NCBI RefSeq assembly: GCF_037577855.1
Contig: NZ_JBAKFX010000005.1
Span: forward strand, 1-64,000
Length of the DNA stretch: 64,000 nt
Direction of reading: 5' to 3'
Source of the DNA: Dethiothermospora halolimnae
GTDB lineage: Bacteria; Bacillota; Clostridia; Tissierellales; VENL01
Shown here: positions 42,906 to 51,784 of the stretch, piece after piece
Position numbering within the stretch: position 1 is the stretch's first letter
Layout: the number at the start of each line of letters is the position of its first letter
Program-made: the position numbers and the translations under genes
Notes under the pieces: generated by a model
The model's database searches: none
Seen by the model: only the letters and a program-made list of their open reading frames with translations
What the model was told of the DNA's origin: nothing

Positions 42906-43220
42906 TTAACTATTGTTCTCAATTAATTTTAAAGCTTGGTTTAAAACTGCTTCCCCATTCATAGTGCCATAATTTATACTATCGATTACAGCTACTGGTA
43001 CCCCCTTTGGTTCTAACCTTTTTTTCATTTTAGAAAGTAAATATCTTACTTGAGGACCTAATAATAATACTTCAATATCATCTTCATATTTTTTTGCATC
43101 AGCCTCTGCAACTGCAAAGACCTTAACATTTACTTCCCTCTTAGCCGCTGCTGATTGCATCTTAGTTACTAATAAACTAGTTGACATTCCTGCTGAACAA
43201 ACTAACATTATTTGTTTCAC
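42906..43220 (-). CDS. PTS EIIB, lactose/cellobiose family
   Basis: The 104-residue cytoplasmic protein has the P-loop with the phosphocysteine at residue 9: MLVCSAGMSTSLLV. LLLGPQVRYLL and VIDSINYGTMNGEAVLNQAL are typical of the cellobiose/chitobiose IIB group. It takes phosphate from EIIA and gives it to the incoming sugar. The start is GTG after GGGAGGAG. It lies between HPr and EIIC. Confidence 0.95.
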   Translation of the reverse strand: MKQIMLVCSAGMSTSLLVTKMQSAAAKREVNVKVFAVAEADAKKYEDDIEVLLLGPQVRYLLSKMKKRLEPKGVPVAVIDSINYGTMNGEAVLNQALKLIENNS

Positions 43221-43314
43221 AATCCCACTCCTCCCTTAAATAATCTATAATATAAACTAACTTTATATAAAAACCCCCTCCTTTCAGTTAAAATATGAAT
43301 ATATAAATAAAACT

Positions 43315-43581
43315 TTATTCATTAACAAGTTGATTAACAAATAAATCTTCTAAATCATAAATTGCTTCCACTTCATCTTCCCCCTCGGTAATTATTACTA
43401 GTTCATCCCCTTTATCTGCTCCTATACTTAAAACCCCCATTATACTTTTACAATTAATGGTTTTATCTCCTTTCTTTATAGATATATTAGAAGAATATTT
43501 ATTGGCAGTATTAACTACTAAACTGGCTGGCCTTGCATGTAAGCCTGATACACTATTTACTTTTACATTTATTTTTTTCAT
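43315..43581 (-). CDS. Phosphocarrier protein HPr
   Basis: The 88-residue protein has the active-site His15 in SGLHARPASLVV and a Ser46 region CKSIMGVLSIGADKGDEL, so both PEP-dependent and HPr-kinase phosphorylation sites are kept. It is the first gene of the sigma-54 operon, after AAGGGAGG, and partners with EI encoded at the far end. Its placement may mean a dedicated carrier for this system rather than the general HPr. Confidence 0.95.
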   Translation of the reverse strand: MKKINVKVNSVSGLHARPASLVVNTANKYSSNISIKKGDKTINCKSIMGVLSIGADKGDELVIITEGEDEVEAIYDLEDLFVNQLVNE

Positions 43582-43610
43582 ACAAATACCTCCCTTACAC
43601 TTTATATAAT

Positions 43611-43627
43611 TGCAATATGTATGCCAA
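43611..43627 (-). promoter_or_regulatory. Sigma-54 promoter of the PTS operon
   Basis: On the minus strand TTGGCATACATATTGCA has GG at -24 and GC at -12 separated by exactly ten bases, the sigma-54 signature (consensus TGGCAC-N5-TTGC). It lies 30 bases before the HPr start, directly downstream of the LevR-type activator gene. Confidence 0.9.
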
Positions 43628-43671
43628 CTTTGAAAGAGTATATTATTTTGATTATAAATTATAATTTGAAT

Positions 43672-43795
43672 AACAACAGTGCCTTTATCGCTTCTTTGTT
43701 ATGTGCAAGGTGCAGAGAGCAGGGAATTGATGAACCCCTAAATTTATGTAGTGCTTCAATATATTGAAGCACTTAGGTCTTCTTCTAGAAGACCT
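43672..43795. repeat. Dispersed intergenic repeat, long copy 3, with two hairpins
   Basis: GCTTCTTTGTTATGTGCAAG, GTGCAGAGAGCAGGGAATTG and AACCCCTAAATTTATGTAG repeat the elements at 13225 and 21900. Two perfect hairpins follow: AGTGCTTCAATATATTGAAG with CACT (43750-43773), and AGGTCTTCTTCTAGAAGACCT-type pairing (43775-43795). The repeat occupies the stretch where enhancer sites for the sigma-54 activator would be expected. Confidence 0.65.
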
Positions 43796-43804
43796 ATTAT
43801 ACAA

Positions 43805-43920
43805 AAGACTATATTTTTCAATAAGCTGTGGAATTACCAATCCCCCAGCAACTAAATTTTATTATTGTTATATATTATATAGCCTTAAAGGCATCCTGAA
43901 TATATTCAGGCCCTACATAA
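43805..43920. repeat. Dispersed hairpin element, unexpanded copy
   Basis: GCTGTGGAATT-ACC-AATCCCCCAGC (43825-43849), then CCTTAAAGGC and CCTGAATATATTCAGG. Both ends match the element at 2060-2550 but there is no tandem array between them, so this is the simple form. Confidence 0.75.
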
Positions 43921-43925
43921 AAAAT

Positions 43926-43957
43926 AAATAGTGTGTATTTTAAAATACACACTATTT
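43926..43957 (-). terminator. 32-bp perfect palindromic terminator of the activator gene
   Basis: AAATAGTGTGTATTTT faces its exact complement just past the stop at 43979. Confidence 0.8.
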
Positions 43958-43978
43958 ACACTAATTACACACTTTGAT

Positions 43979-46681
43979 TCAATTGTTTAAATTATTTTCT
44001 ATAAACATCTTACATAAATATGCCAGTTCATTATTTTTAATAGAAACTTTATAATAATCCTCTAAATCTTTTATAGTTTCTTTTATAAGGGATAATTCCC
44101 TATTATATTGAGAACTAAATTCTTGAAGATTTTTAAAAATAGATGTTTCCTCTCCTTTTTTTAGCTTATCAATTAAAAAGCTCATATGTAATATTATACC
44201 TAGTTTTACTTCATCCTTTACTTTTACCTTTAGTTTTTCTTCTATATTATCTATAACTATCCTTAACTTATTTATAATCTCCATTCCATCAATTAACGAT
44301 AGATGCTCTGTCAAAGAGTTGCCGATTTCTTCTAACCTTCCCTCTCTATTTATGATATCTTTTAATACTTCAATCCCACTTCCCACTAATATATCTACTG
44401 CTGAAATAAAGGGTATGTCTTCTATATGAATTTCTACAGTTCCCACTATAGCAAGAATTCTATTGTCTTTTTTATAATTATTTATTTTATTTATAAATTC
44501 CCTTCTACTTAAAATATCTAGTGTTATAATTTTTACGTTTTTTGAACTAGATATTTCCTTCTTAATAATTTCTTTTAACTTTTCAGAAGCCCCCTCTCCA
44601 GTAAAACAAGCTGATATAATAATATTTTCTTTAGCCTTAGTATTTTTTATTTCCTCATATGTGGATGTTTTTATATCAATACAGGATTTATATATTTCAT
44701 TAAGTTCCCTTCCTAATATAGACTTCCTACAAGCCTCAATTACTGTAGCTGTGCTAACCATATCTATGGTTTTAACCACTTTACCCGTTTCTTCATAAAT
44801 CATATTGCCAAAATTAGTTAGAGACCCCATATCAACCAACAATAATATTCCTTTATTATTGTCTAATTCTACTACCTTTTTCTTTACAATTTCATACATT
44901 GTTTCTGTTTTCATACTAAGGGGCATATCAAATGAAATAGCATGGGTAGTTCCAACTAAATTATTTGCTACATTAGTCATACTGGTAGCCGTACTATCTC
45001 CATGCATAACTACTATAACATTAACCCTCTCATCGGTTTTAGAATCTATCCTATAGGGATTCGATGATAAAAACATGGCTAAGTAACCAATCTCATCTAA
45101 TGGAGTCTCTATATTAAATATTTTGTCTATTTCTTTTGTTATCTCCATAGCGATAAAGAACTCATTCGTATAATTTACTCGAATAAAATTTAACTTTGGA
45201 TGATATATTTTATCTCCATTCTTAATTCTTTGTATACTTCTTTGAAGATGCAAAGCTAATCCAAAGTATATTTTTTCATCGTATTCTTTATTTAACTTAT
45301 CACCTGCATATTTTAATAATTTTTCTACTAAATCTATTATTTTCTCATCTACAACTTTAACTATTTCATCTTTTCTAAATCTATTGGGTAAGTTATTTAT
45401 ATATTTTCTAAAGTAATTTTCAATATCTACATTTAGAATATCATTAATTTGATTTTCTTCCATACCAGAGCTTTTTAAACTTTCTAACTTTTGTTCTATT
45501 AAATCATAGAAATACTCTCCATCTTTATAATTATCTTTTCTTAATAAGTTACTCTTTTCTTTATAATAAAATTTAAAAACTTCTTGATTACTTCCTATTA
45601 TTTTGTCTATATCTTTTCTATAGTGTTTAATACTCATTAATCCCTTTTTAACATGGGAAGGTATATCCAACTGGGTTATTAATATATATTCTTGCCTATT
45701 AGACTTATAAGCTAGAAAAGCCTTGGCACAGGATAGCTGTATATCACTTTGTAGCTGTCCAATATTATTTGGACAATTATATAATAATAATGATATTAAT
45801 GAATTTCTATTTATGTATATACTATTTCCTACCCTTTTTGATTCTTCCTTTATAAAGAATTTTATAATATTATACCTTTCATTAATACTCCTCTCCCTCA
45901 ATGGGGGTAATGTTATAGTCATTGGAATTCTTCTTGTAAATGTTTTCAATAAATATGACTCTGGCTTTTCTGTTGTGGCGGCTATTATATGCACATCTAC
46001 ATTAACAACTTTCTCTGTTTCTCCAAGGGGTCTATAATATCCTTTATCTATATAAAGAAATAACATTTCTTGACCTTGGTGAGATAGTCTATGGATTTCA
46101 TCTAAAAATAATATGCCTCCGTGGGCCTTTTTCATTAATCCTTCTTTGTCCTTATCAGCTCCTGTATATGCCCCCTTTTTCACACCAAAAATTTGTCCTA
46201 TTAAAAGTTGAGGATTATCGGTATAATCGGCACAATTAAATCTAATAAAGGGAGACCCTTCACTTATAACCCCAGATTTTTTTGAAAATAAATACATCAT
46301 TTCTGCAAACATAGATTTCCCCACACCGGTTTCACCTAAAATTAATGTATGTAGCCCCTTAGGTGGATAAAGAATAGCTGCCTTGGCCTGCTGAATAGGT
46401 ATATGGAGACTTTCATTATCTTCAACCAATTTCTCTAATGTATGCTCTATTTTTTCATCTTTCCTTTCTTCTCTTCTTACTATATTTTTCTTTGTTTTAT
46501 AAAGTACAGGTCTCCCTTTTATTTTTTCTACTACTCCTTCTTTATATAATGTGTTTAGGTATCTACTAATATTAGATCTATCAATGCATAGTTTCTTCCC
46601 TATTTCCTTTGCTGATATTCCCCTTTTAAATTCTTTTTCCATCATTACTAACACTTCATATACTTCCTCTTTCTTCTTCAT
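43979..46681 (-). CDS. LevR-type sigma-54-dependent activator with PRD domains
   Basis: The 900-residue regulator has an N-terminal winged helix (ISAKEIGKKLCIDRSNISRY), then an AAA+ domain (about 80-330) with Walker A GETGVGKS, GAYTGADKD as the sigma-54-contacting GAFTGA loop, and Walker B GGILFLDEIHR. PRD1 follows (LALHLQRSIQRIKNG), then an EIIA-Man-like domain (VVMHGDSTATSMTNVANNL) and PRD2 (GIILHMSFLIDKL). PTS phosphorylation of the PRD and EIIA His residues should control it. It should open the -24/-12 promoter of the operon 350 bases downstream. GGGGGG precedes the ATG. Confidence 0.95.
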   Translation of the reverse strand: MKKKEEVYEVLVMMEKEFKRGISAKEIGKKLCIDRSNISRYLNTLYKEGVVEKIKGRPVLYKTKKNIVRREERKDEKIEHTLEKLVEDNESLHIPIQQAKAAILYPPKGLHTLILGETGVGKSMFAEMMYLFSKKSGVISEGSPFIRFNCADYTDNPQLLIGQIFGVKKGAYTGADKDKEGLMKKAHGGILFLDEIHRLSHQGQEMLFLYIDKGYYRPLGETEKVVNVDVHIIAATTEKPESYLLKTFTRRIPMTITLPPLRERSINERYNIIKFFIKEESKRVGNSIYINRNSLISLLLYNCPNNIGQLQSDIQLSCAKAFLAYKSNRQEYILITQLDIPSHVKKGLMSIKHYRKDIDKIIGSNQEVFKFYYKEKSNLLRKDNYKDGEYFYDLIEQKLESLKSSGMEENQINDILNVDIENYFRKYINNLPNRFRKDEIVKVVDEKIIDLVEKLLKYAGDKLNKEYDEKIYFGLALHLQRSIQRIKNGDKIYHPKLNFIRVNYTNEFFIAMEITKEIDKIFNIETPLDEIGYLAMFLSSNPYRIDSKTDERVNVIVVMHGDSTATSMTNVANNLVGTTHAISFDMPLSMKTETMYEIVKKKVVELDNNKGILLLVDMGSLTNFGNMIYEETGKVVKTIDMVSTATVIEACRKSILGRELNEIYKSCIDIKTSTYEEIKNTKAKENIIISACFTGEGASEKLKEIIKKEISSSKNVKIITLDILSRREFINKINNYKKDNRILAIVGTVEIHIEDIPFISAVDILVGSGIEVLKDIINREGRLEEIGNSLTEHLSLIDGMEIINKLRIVIDNIEEKLKVKVKDEVKLGIILHMSFLIDKLKKGEETSIFKNLQEFSSQYNRELSLIKETIKDLEDYYKVSIKNNELAYLCKMFIENNLNN

Positions 46682-46812
46682 TGTGTCCCCCCTAAGTAAT
46701 GATCATCTGTTTAAGTATTCTATAATTTCTTTGATATTCCTTTTTTATTAAAGGGAAAGAACTATAATTTTCCTTTACTCCATTTAGGTTAAGTTATAAT
46801 ATTTATAATAAG

Positions 46813-48096
46813 CTAATATACTATTTTGTTATCAAAAACATCAATAAGTCCTACGTTCCTAATTCTTTGATATAATTCTTCTTTATCCGTTGTATATAGT
46901 CCTCTGCTTTTCATTCTTTCAAAATAATCCGCCCCTGCAAACGTAAATTTCATTTTGTCTCCATCTTTACCATTCATAATTTTATTAGAATAGGATATCA
47001 TATCTCCTATTACTGTGGTACTGGGCAGTTTCAGTAAAGATGTGCCAATAGATTTTCTTACTCCATTATATCCCGCCAAATACCCCGTTGTTATAGCTTC
47101 TGTATGACCTATATAAAAACCACTTTTTTCCCCTGCAACAAATAAATTATCTACTCCTATTACTTTCATAAAGTCATCCCTAGGTGCAGCAGAAAAATGT
47201 CTTATGGAGTTTCCTATCCCTGCCGAGTAAGGGTCTTTAAATCTAACCCTTTCAAAACCTTTAATTTTCCTCAACTTATCCAAGGGATAGAAGGGTGCCA
47301 TTACTTTTCCCTCACCAGTATCAATAACAATAATATTTTTACTGAAATCATCTATGGCATACTGTCTACAAACTTTTATATCTAATTTTTTACTATTTAT
47401 TTCTTTCTTAGGAAGTGGAACTATTAAAACTCCATCTTTATTTAACTTTTTTTGTAAGTCATCACTTAAAGTTTTCTTTAGTATTTTTATTGAGCCACTA
47501 AATGAACCATATGTTCCATCCTTCCTTTTTCCTACCATATCTTTAATTCCCAACTTTTCAGTAATACTAACCCTACCTCCATATGTAGGACATCTTAATA
47601 CACACATTACACATCCATTACCATATTTATAACAATTTGATATTGGTCCTGTAGATCCCGTGGTTTCGATAAAACTATCTCCATAAATCCTTTTTTTATT
47701 ATCTAAAATTATGTAGTTTATTCTATCATCTTTAATGTCAGCATCTACAGCCTTTGTTTCAAATAGTATATCTATACCCATTTCTGATAATTTTGACCTC
47801 ACAGCACTTTCCACATAGTCTATATCATATGTACTGGCATGTTTATGTCCTGGGAAATTTATTTCCTTATGTCTAGCATACTTATCTGTTATTTCAAATA
47901 ACTCCCTTCCCCCTAACAATATACATTCTTCAGTAGCCGTATATCTACCATTATTCCTCATTACTCCCCCTACATTACCAAGTCCCAATAATAGATCTGT
48001 TCTTTCTATTAATGTAACCTCTGCTCCAGCTTTCTTGGCGCTTATTGCCGCTGCACATCCGGCCCATCCACCACCTATAACCACGATCTTAGCCAT
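46813..48096 (-). CDS. FAD-dependent oxidoreductase of unknown role
   Basis: The 427-residue flavoprotein has the dinucleotide fold KIVVIGGGWAGCAAAISAKKAGAEV-type N-terminus (residues 3-27), ending in VTLIERTD, and a C-terminal FAD segment VDNLFVAGEKSGFYIGHTEA. The middle carries a Cys group, GNGCVMCVLRCPTYGGR, near residue 165, which might bind iron-sulfur or be redox-active. It resembles GidA/FAD-dependent proteins of Clostridia, but lacks MnmG's tRNA-binding domain. The ATG at 48096 follows AAAGGAG. Substrate unknown. Confidence 0.8.
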   Translation of the reverse strand: MAKIVVIGGGWAGCAAAISAKKAGAEVTLIERTDLLLGLGNVGGVMRNNGRYTATEECILLGGRELFEITDKYARHKEINFPGHKHASTYDIDYVESAVRSKLSEMGIDILFETKAVDADIKDDRINYIILDNKKRIYGDSFIETTGSTGPISNCYKYGNGCVMCVLRCPTYGGRVSITEKLGIKDMVGKRKDGTYGSFSGSIKILKKTLSDDLQKKLNKDGVLIVPLPKKEINSKKLDIKVCRQYAIDDFSKNIIVIDTGEGKVMAPFYPLDKLRKIKGFERVRFKDPYSAGIGNSIRHFSAAPRDDFMKVIGVDNLFVAGEKSGFYIGHTEAITTGYLAGYNGVRKSIGTSLLKLPSTTVIGDMISYSNKIMNGKDGDKMKFTFAGADYFERMKSRGLYTTDKEELYQRIRNVGLIDVFDNKIVY

Positions 48097-48237
48097 TTTA
48101 AAGTCTCCTTTCTTTTTTTGCTCTATAAGATACATATTAATATTTAGCTTTGTCCTATGACTTTTATAAGGAGTTTATATACCCTCTATGGCAAAACCAG
48201 CATCCCTTTTTCTTTTAAAGTTTATAAAATAACATAT

Positions 48238-48293
48238 CAAAAACAGTAAAAAACTATCTACCTCATGAGGTAGATAGTTTTTTACTGTTTTTG
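48238..48293 (-). terminator. 56-bp perfect palindromic terminator after pepV
   Basis: A perfect palindrome with centre CCTCATGAGG runs from 48238 to 48293 and ends four bases before the pepV stop. Its arms contain A6/T6 tracts. It is the longest perfect palindrome I found in the window. Confidence 0.85.
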
Positions 48294-48296
48294 TAC

Positions 48297-49631
48297 TTAT
48301 TTTGCTAATTCATGTATGGCAGCTGCATATATCTTAGCCGTTTCAATTAGTTTTTCTATTTCCACATATTCATTCGCTTGATGTTCCACTTTTTCTTGTC
48401 CAGGGAATATTGGTCCAAATGCAACACAGTTATCCATAGAGCGGGCATATGTACCTCCTCCTGTTGATATGGGTTCAGAATTTAGTCCAGTTTCCTTTTC
48501 ATAAACTTTTCTTAATGTTTTTATTAAAAAATGGTCCTTTGGAACATATAATGAATCTAGATAGTCAAACTCTTTATACTCTAGATTATATTTCTTTGCC
48601 TTTTCTTTTAAATCACCAACAACTTTTTCTTTATCTTTGGTTACTGGTATCCTTATATCCACCGATATTTCATCGCCATTATTTGTTACATTTATTTTTC
48701 CAATATTAATTGTTATTTTTCCTGATGGTTCGTCTTCACAATTTCCAAATATGTTTTTCCCATTATAATCTTCTCCTATAACTTCTGCAATAAATCTCAC
48801 TGCATCTGATTTAACTCCCATATTATTAAGTGCAATGCATAATCTACTTATTGCATTTATTCCATGATTGGGTTTAGATGCATGGGCTCCCTTTCCATAT
48901 ACAATTATTGATTTATTCTCTTTTTTATAATCAAAACCTAGATTTTTAAGTTCGACTTCAAGTTCATCTAGTTTTATATCATCATAAATTATCCTATCGG
49001 GAACAGCATTAAAGGCATTTCCACCTTTTAATGTTATTTCACTGTTATTACTTGATTTTAAATGTAGTTGTAACAAACCTTTTTCTGCATAAATCATGGG
49101 AAAATCTGAATCGGGAGTAAAACCAAAACTAGGTACTTCTTCATTTTCCATGTATTTAGTTATTCCCCCCCAAAGATTTTCTTCATCGGTTCCAAATATA
49201 AATCTTATCCTTTTGTTTGGTTTAAAACCTGTATTAAGTAATGCCTTTACGGCATATATACATGCTAACATAGGTCCTTTATCATCTTGGGTTCCTCTGC
49301 CATACATCCTTCCATCTTCTATTACTGCTCCAAAGGGAGGATAGTTCCAGTTATCTTCTTCTCCTGCAGGAACCACATCTAAATGGCCTAATATAGCTAA
49401 CATTTCATCCCCTTCACCTGTTTCAGCATATCCGTAATAGCCATCTCCATAATATGTAGTAAAACCTAGGTTCTTGCAAATATCTAGTGTTTTTACAAGG
49501 GACTTATCTATCTCTTCTCCGAAGGGATAATTTTCATTACCTTCAGCCTTTACACTGGGAATTTTTACAACCTCGGCTAAAGAACTTAATAATTGATCCT
49601 TCATATTGTCTATTTTGTTTTTATAATCCAT
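48297..49631 (-). CDS. pepV: M20 dipeptidase, PepV/Sapep family
   Basis: The 444-residue metallo-dipeptidase has the M20 ligands in AILGHLDVVPAGEEDNW, YGRGTQDDKGPMLACIYA, FGTDEENLWGG (catalytic Glu) and the final His in GKGAHASKPNHGINA plus EHQANEYV. PepV enzymes cleave unblocked dipeptides, often with a beta-Ala or D-residue at one side. AGGAGG precedes the ATG. It is 160 bases from the FAD oxidoreductase start on the same strand, but the palindromic terminator separates them. Confidence 0.9.
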   Translation of the reverse strand: MDYKNKIDNMKDQLLSSLAEVVKIPSVKAEGNENYPFGEEIDKSLVKTLDICKNLGFTTYYGDGYYGYAETGEGDEMLAILGHLDVVPAGEEDNWNYPPFGAVIEDGRMYGRGTQDDKGPMLACIYAVKALLNTGFKPNKRIRFIFGTDEENLWGGITKYMENEEVPSFGFTPDSDFPMIYAEKGLLQLHLKSSNNSEITLKGGNAFNAVPDRIIYDDIKLDELEVELKNLGFDYKKENKSIIVYGKGAHASKPNHGINAISRLCIALNNMGVKSDAVRFIAEVIGEDYNGKNIFGNCEDEPSGKITINIGKINVTNNGDEISVDIRIPVTKDKEKVVGDLKEKAKKYNLEYKEFDYLDSLYVPKDHFLIKTLRKVYEKETGLNSEPISTGGGTYARSMDNCVAFGPIFPGQEKVEHQANEYVEIEKLIETAKIYAAAIHELAK

Positions 49632-49666
49632 AATAAACCTCCTATTAATAAAATAGTTATATATAC

Positions 49667-50593
49667 TTATTCTTTACCCTTTCCTACTTCCTTAAACTTT
49701 TCTGCAATGTTTTTTAGATTATTGATATAATCACTAGCTAATGGGTCTAATTTTACTGTTTCCCCATTTATTTCATTAGCTATGATTTTAGCTTGACTAT
49801 CATCAAATTCAGCTTGATAGAAAACAAATTTAATATTATTTGTTTTGGCTATATTTATAATATCCTTCAATCTTTTAGCAGTGGCTTCTTTGCCTTCATC
49901 CTCTATAACTAACATGTTTAATCCATAATCATCTGCAAAATATCCAAATGATGGATGATATGCAATGATGGTCTTTTTCTTTACACCTTTAAGTGTACCT
50001 TTAATTTCTTGATCCACACCTTTTAGCTTATCTATGTACTCATTAGCATTTTTTTCATAAGTAGCTCTATTATCAGAATCTAATTTAATCAATTCATCTC
50101 TAATAACTTCAATCATAACCTGAACCCGTTTCGGAGATAACCATATATGGGGGTCTCTTCCTTTATGATCGTGGTCATGATCATCATCATGATCTTCGCT
50201 AGTACCTTCACCTTCAATATAACGATCTGGGTATTTTTTAGATACCTTCTCCTCAAGCGCTATCACTTTTAAATTCTTATTTAAATCCTTTATCTTAGGC
50301 AATATATTTGCCTTTTCAGTAGGCACACCTATTGAAAAATATAATGACGCATCACTAAAATCTTTTATTTCCTTTGGTGTTGGTTGATAATTTGCAGGGC
50401 TATTTCCAGGGGGGATCATAGTAACTACATTTACTAAGTCTCCACCTACCGCTTTAACAAATGTTTTCTGGGGAACTATAGATACTGCTATTGTTGGTCT
50501 CTTTTGTTCTTGTTCATTTACCACATCTTCATTACATCCTACAAATGAAATCAATATTATTAATGTAATTATCATTATCTTAGTTTTTTTCAT
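49667..50593 (-). CDS. znuA: Zinc/manganese ABC transporter substrate-binding lipoprotein
   Basis: The 308-residue protein starts with a lipoprotein signal and lipobox SFVGC (Cys at 20). It belongs to the cluster A-I metal-binding family: IVPQKTFVKAVGGD, MIPPGNSPANYQPTP, the His/Asp-rich loop EDHDDDHDHDHKGRD of zinc-binding ZnuA/AdcA, DPHIWLSP, and IAYHPSFGYFADDY. The membrane and ATPase subunits are not in the window. It precedes pepV by 36 bases on the same strand, so the two could be co-transcribed. Zinc is preferred over manganese because of the His loop. Confidence 0.9.
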   Translation of the reverse strand: MKKTKIMIITLIILISFVGCNEDVVNEQEQKRPTIAVSIVPQKTFVKAVGGDLVNVVTMIPPGNSPANYQPTPKEIKDFSDASLYFSIGVPTEKANILPKIKDLNKNLKVIALEEKVSKKYPDRYIEGEGTSEDHDDDHDHDHKGRDPHIWLSPKRVQVMIEVIRDELIKLDSDNRATYEKNANEYIDKLKGVDQEIKGTLKGVKKKTIIAYHPSFGYFADDYGLNMLVIEDEGKEATAKRLKDIINIAKTNNIKFVFYQAEFDDSQAKIIANEINGETVKLDPLASDYINNLKNIAEKFKEVGKGKE

Positions 50594-50791
50594 AGTTTCC
50601 TCCCATTAGTTTTCTTTTCTATTTTATTGTATCAATTAAAAATAATTAGTCAATATATGTATATATAACGATTATTTCCTTATATCCCTTTTCTATTCAG
50701 CATATTTACTCTATGTATGTATTATATACCCATATATTATTTTTTAATAGACTTATGATGAAAATAGTAATTATATTGTACATAATTATAA

Positions 50792-50811
50792 GGGCTAGAT
50801 ATATCTAGCCC
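50792..50811 (-). terminator. Palindrome after the sdpI-like gene
   Basis: GGGCTAGATA faces its exact complement downstream of the stop at 50862. There is little T-run, so its strength as a terminator is uncertain. Confidence 0.5.
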
Positions 50812-50861
50812 ATTAATTTATTAAATATTTTCTAATAAACTTAAATACCTCTAAATATTAA

Positions 50862-51494
50862 TTATTTTTGTAGTTTTTTATAGATTAAGTAGGAATATAA
50901 AAATAATCCCACTATTAATAATATAACTAATACTGATGTTATTAAGGAATAAATAACACTATTTATAAATATACCTACTATAAAGACTAATCCTAACACT
51001 ATAAATCCAAACCCTCCAACTCTATGGGTTTTCTTCCAAACTCTTTCATTTGCTAAAGTCCAGGGAGTCTTTATTCCTACAAAATAATTATGTCTAAACT
51101 GCCCCATGTAATTACCTATAACTATAAATAATATACCAACTACTAGTTTTACTATCAAACCAATATTCAAGTCATATCCTAGGGCGATAAACACAGATAT
51201 CCAATGAATTATGATAAGTACAACTATAGTAATTAGTTTTATAATCTTATAAGCGTTACCATGTTTCTCATAAGAGTCCCTCTTTGGATCAATCTTAGGA
51301 ATTACTAAAAACATAGTATACAATACTATAGGTAATGCTGCTGTTATAAAAACAAACCATTTACCAGCATAGTCATCTACTTCCCCTTTAAAATTCCAGT
51401 GTATTGCTATAGTATCTGGTAAATATTTATAAACTATAGCAGTGGCTATCAAAGACAATATTGATAATATTAGTATACCTTTATTCTTCTTCAC
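50862..51494 (-). CDS. SdpI-family membrane protein
   Basis: The 210-residue protein has six or seven predicted membrane helices. The N-terminal DUF1648 region contains LPDTIAIHWNFKGEVDDYAGK, and the C-terminal SdpI region contains RHNYFVGIKTPWTLANERVWKKTH, a family hallmark. In Bacillus, SdpI gives immunity to the SdpC toxin and controls the SdpR repressor at the membrane. The GTG at 51494, six bases after AAAGGGGAG, overlaps the end of the ArsR gene by 14 bases. No sdpC toxin gene lies nearby. Confidence 0.85.
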   Translation of the reverse strand: MKKNKGILILSILSLIATAIVYKYLPDTIAIHWNFKGEVDDYAGKWFVFITAALPIVLYTMFLVIPKIDPKRDSYEKHGNAYKIIKLITIVVLIIIHWISVFIALGYDLNIGLIVKLVVGILFIVIGNYMGQFRHNYFVGIKTPWTLANERVWKKTHRVGGFGFIVLGLVFIVGIFINSVIYSLITSVLVILLIVGLFLYSYLIYKKLQK

Positions 51495-51759
51495 TTCCAT
51501 CTCCCCTTTCCATAAAATCAAATGTCCATTTTATTATTTGTTGAAATGCTGTAGTATTAATAGAATATATAACATTCTGACCTTTCTTTTCCCTTAATAC
51601 TAATTCAGCATTAGTTAAAATATTTAAATGATGACTTATTGATGGTTTACTTATTTCAAAATAATCTGCTATTTCTCCTGCAGTTAAATCCTTATCATTC
51701 AGTAGTTGTAACATTTTTCTTCTATTTGGATCTGCTAGAGCTTTAAATGCTTTATTCAA
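51481..51759 (-). CDS. ArsR-family regulator, SdpR-like
   Basis: The 92-residue winged-helix repressor has the recognition region ADYFEISKPSISHHLNILTNAE and the wing VLREKKGQNVIYSINTTAF. It lacks the Cys pairs of metal-sensing ArsR proteins, which fits the SdpR branch. Pairing and overlap with the sdpI-like gene mirror the Bacillus sdpRI autoregulatory operon, in which SdpI sequesters SdpR. A strong palindrome lies just upstream (51785-51812). GGAGGAG precedes the start. Confidence 0.9.
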   Translation of the reverse strand: MNKAFKALADPNRRKMLQLLNDKDLTAGEIADYFEISKPSISHHLNILTNAELVLREKKGQNVIYSINTTAFQQIIKWTFDFMERGDGSEEE

Positions 51760-51784
51760 TTAATTCATCTCCTCCTTTTTAGAC

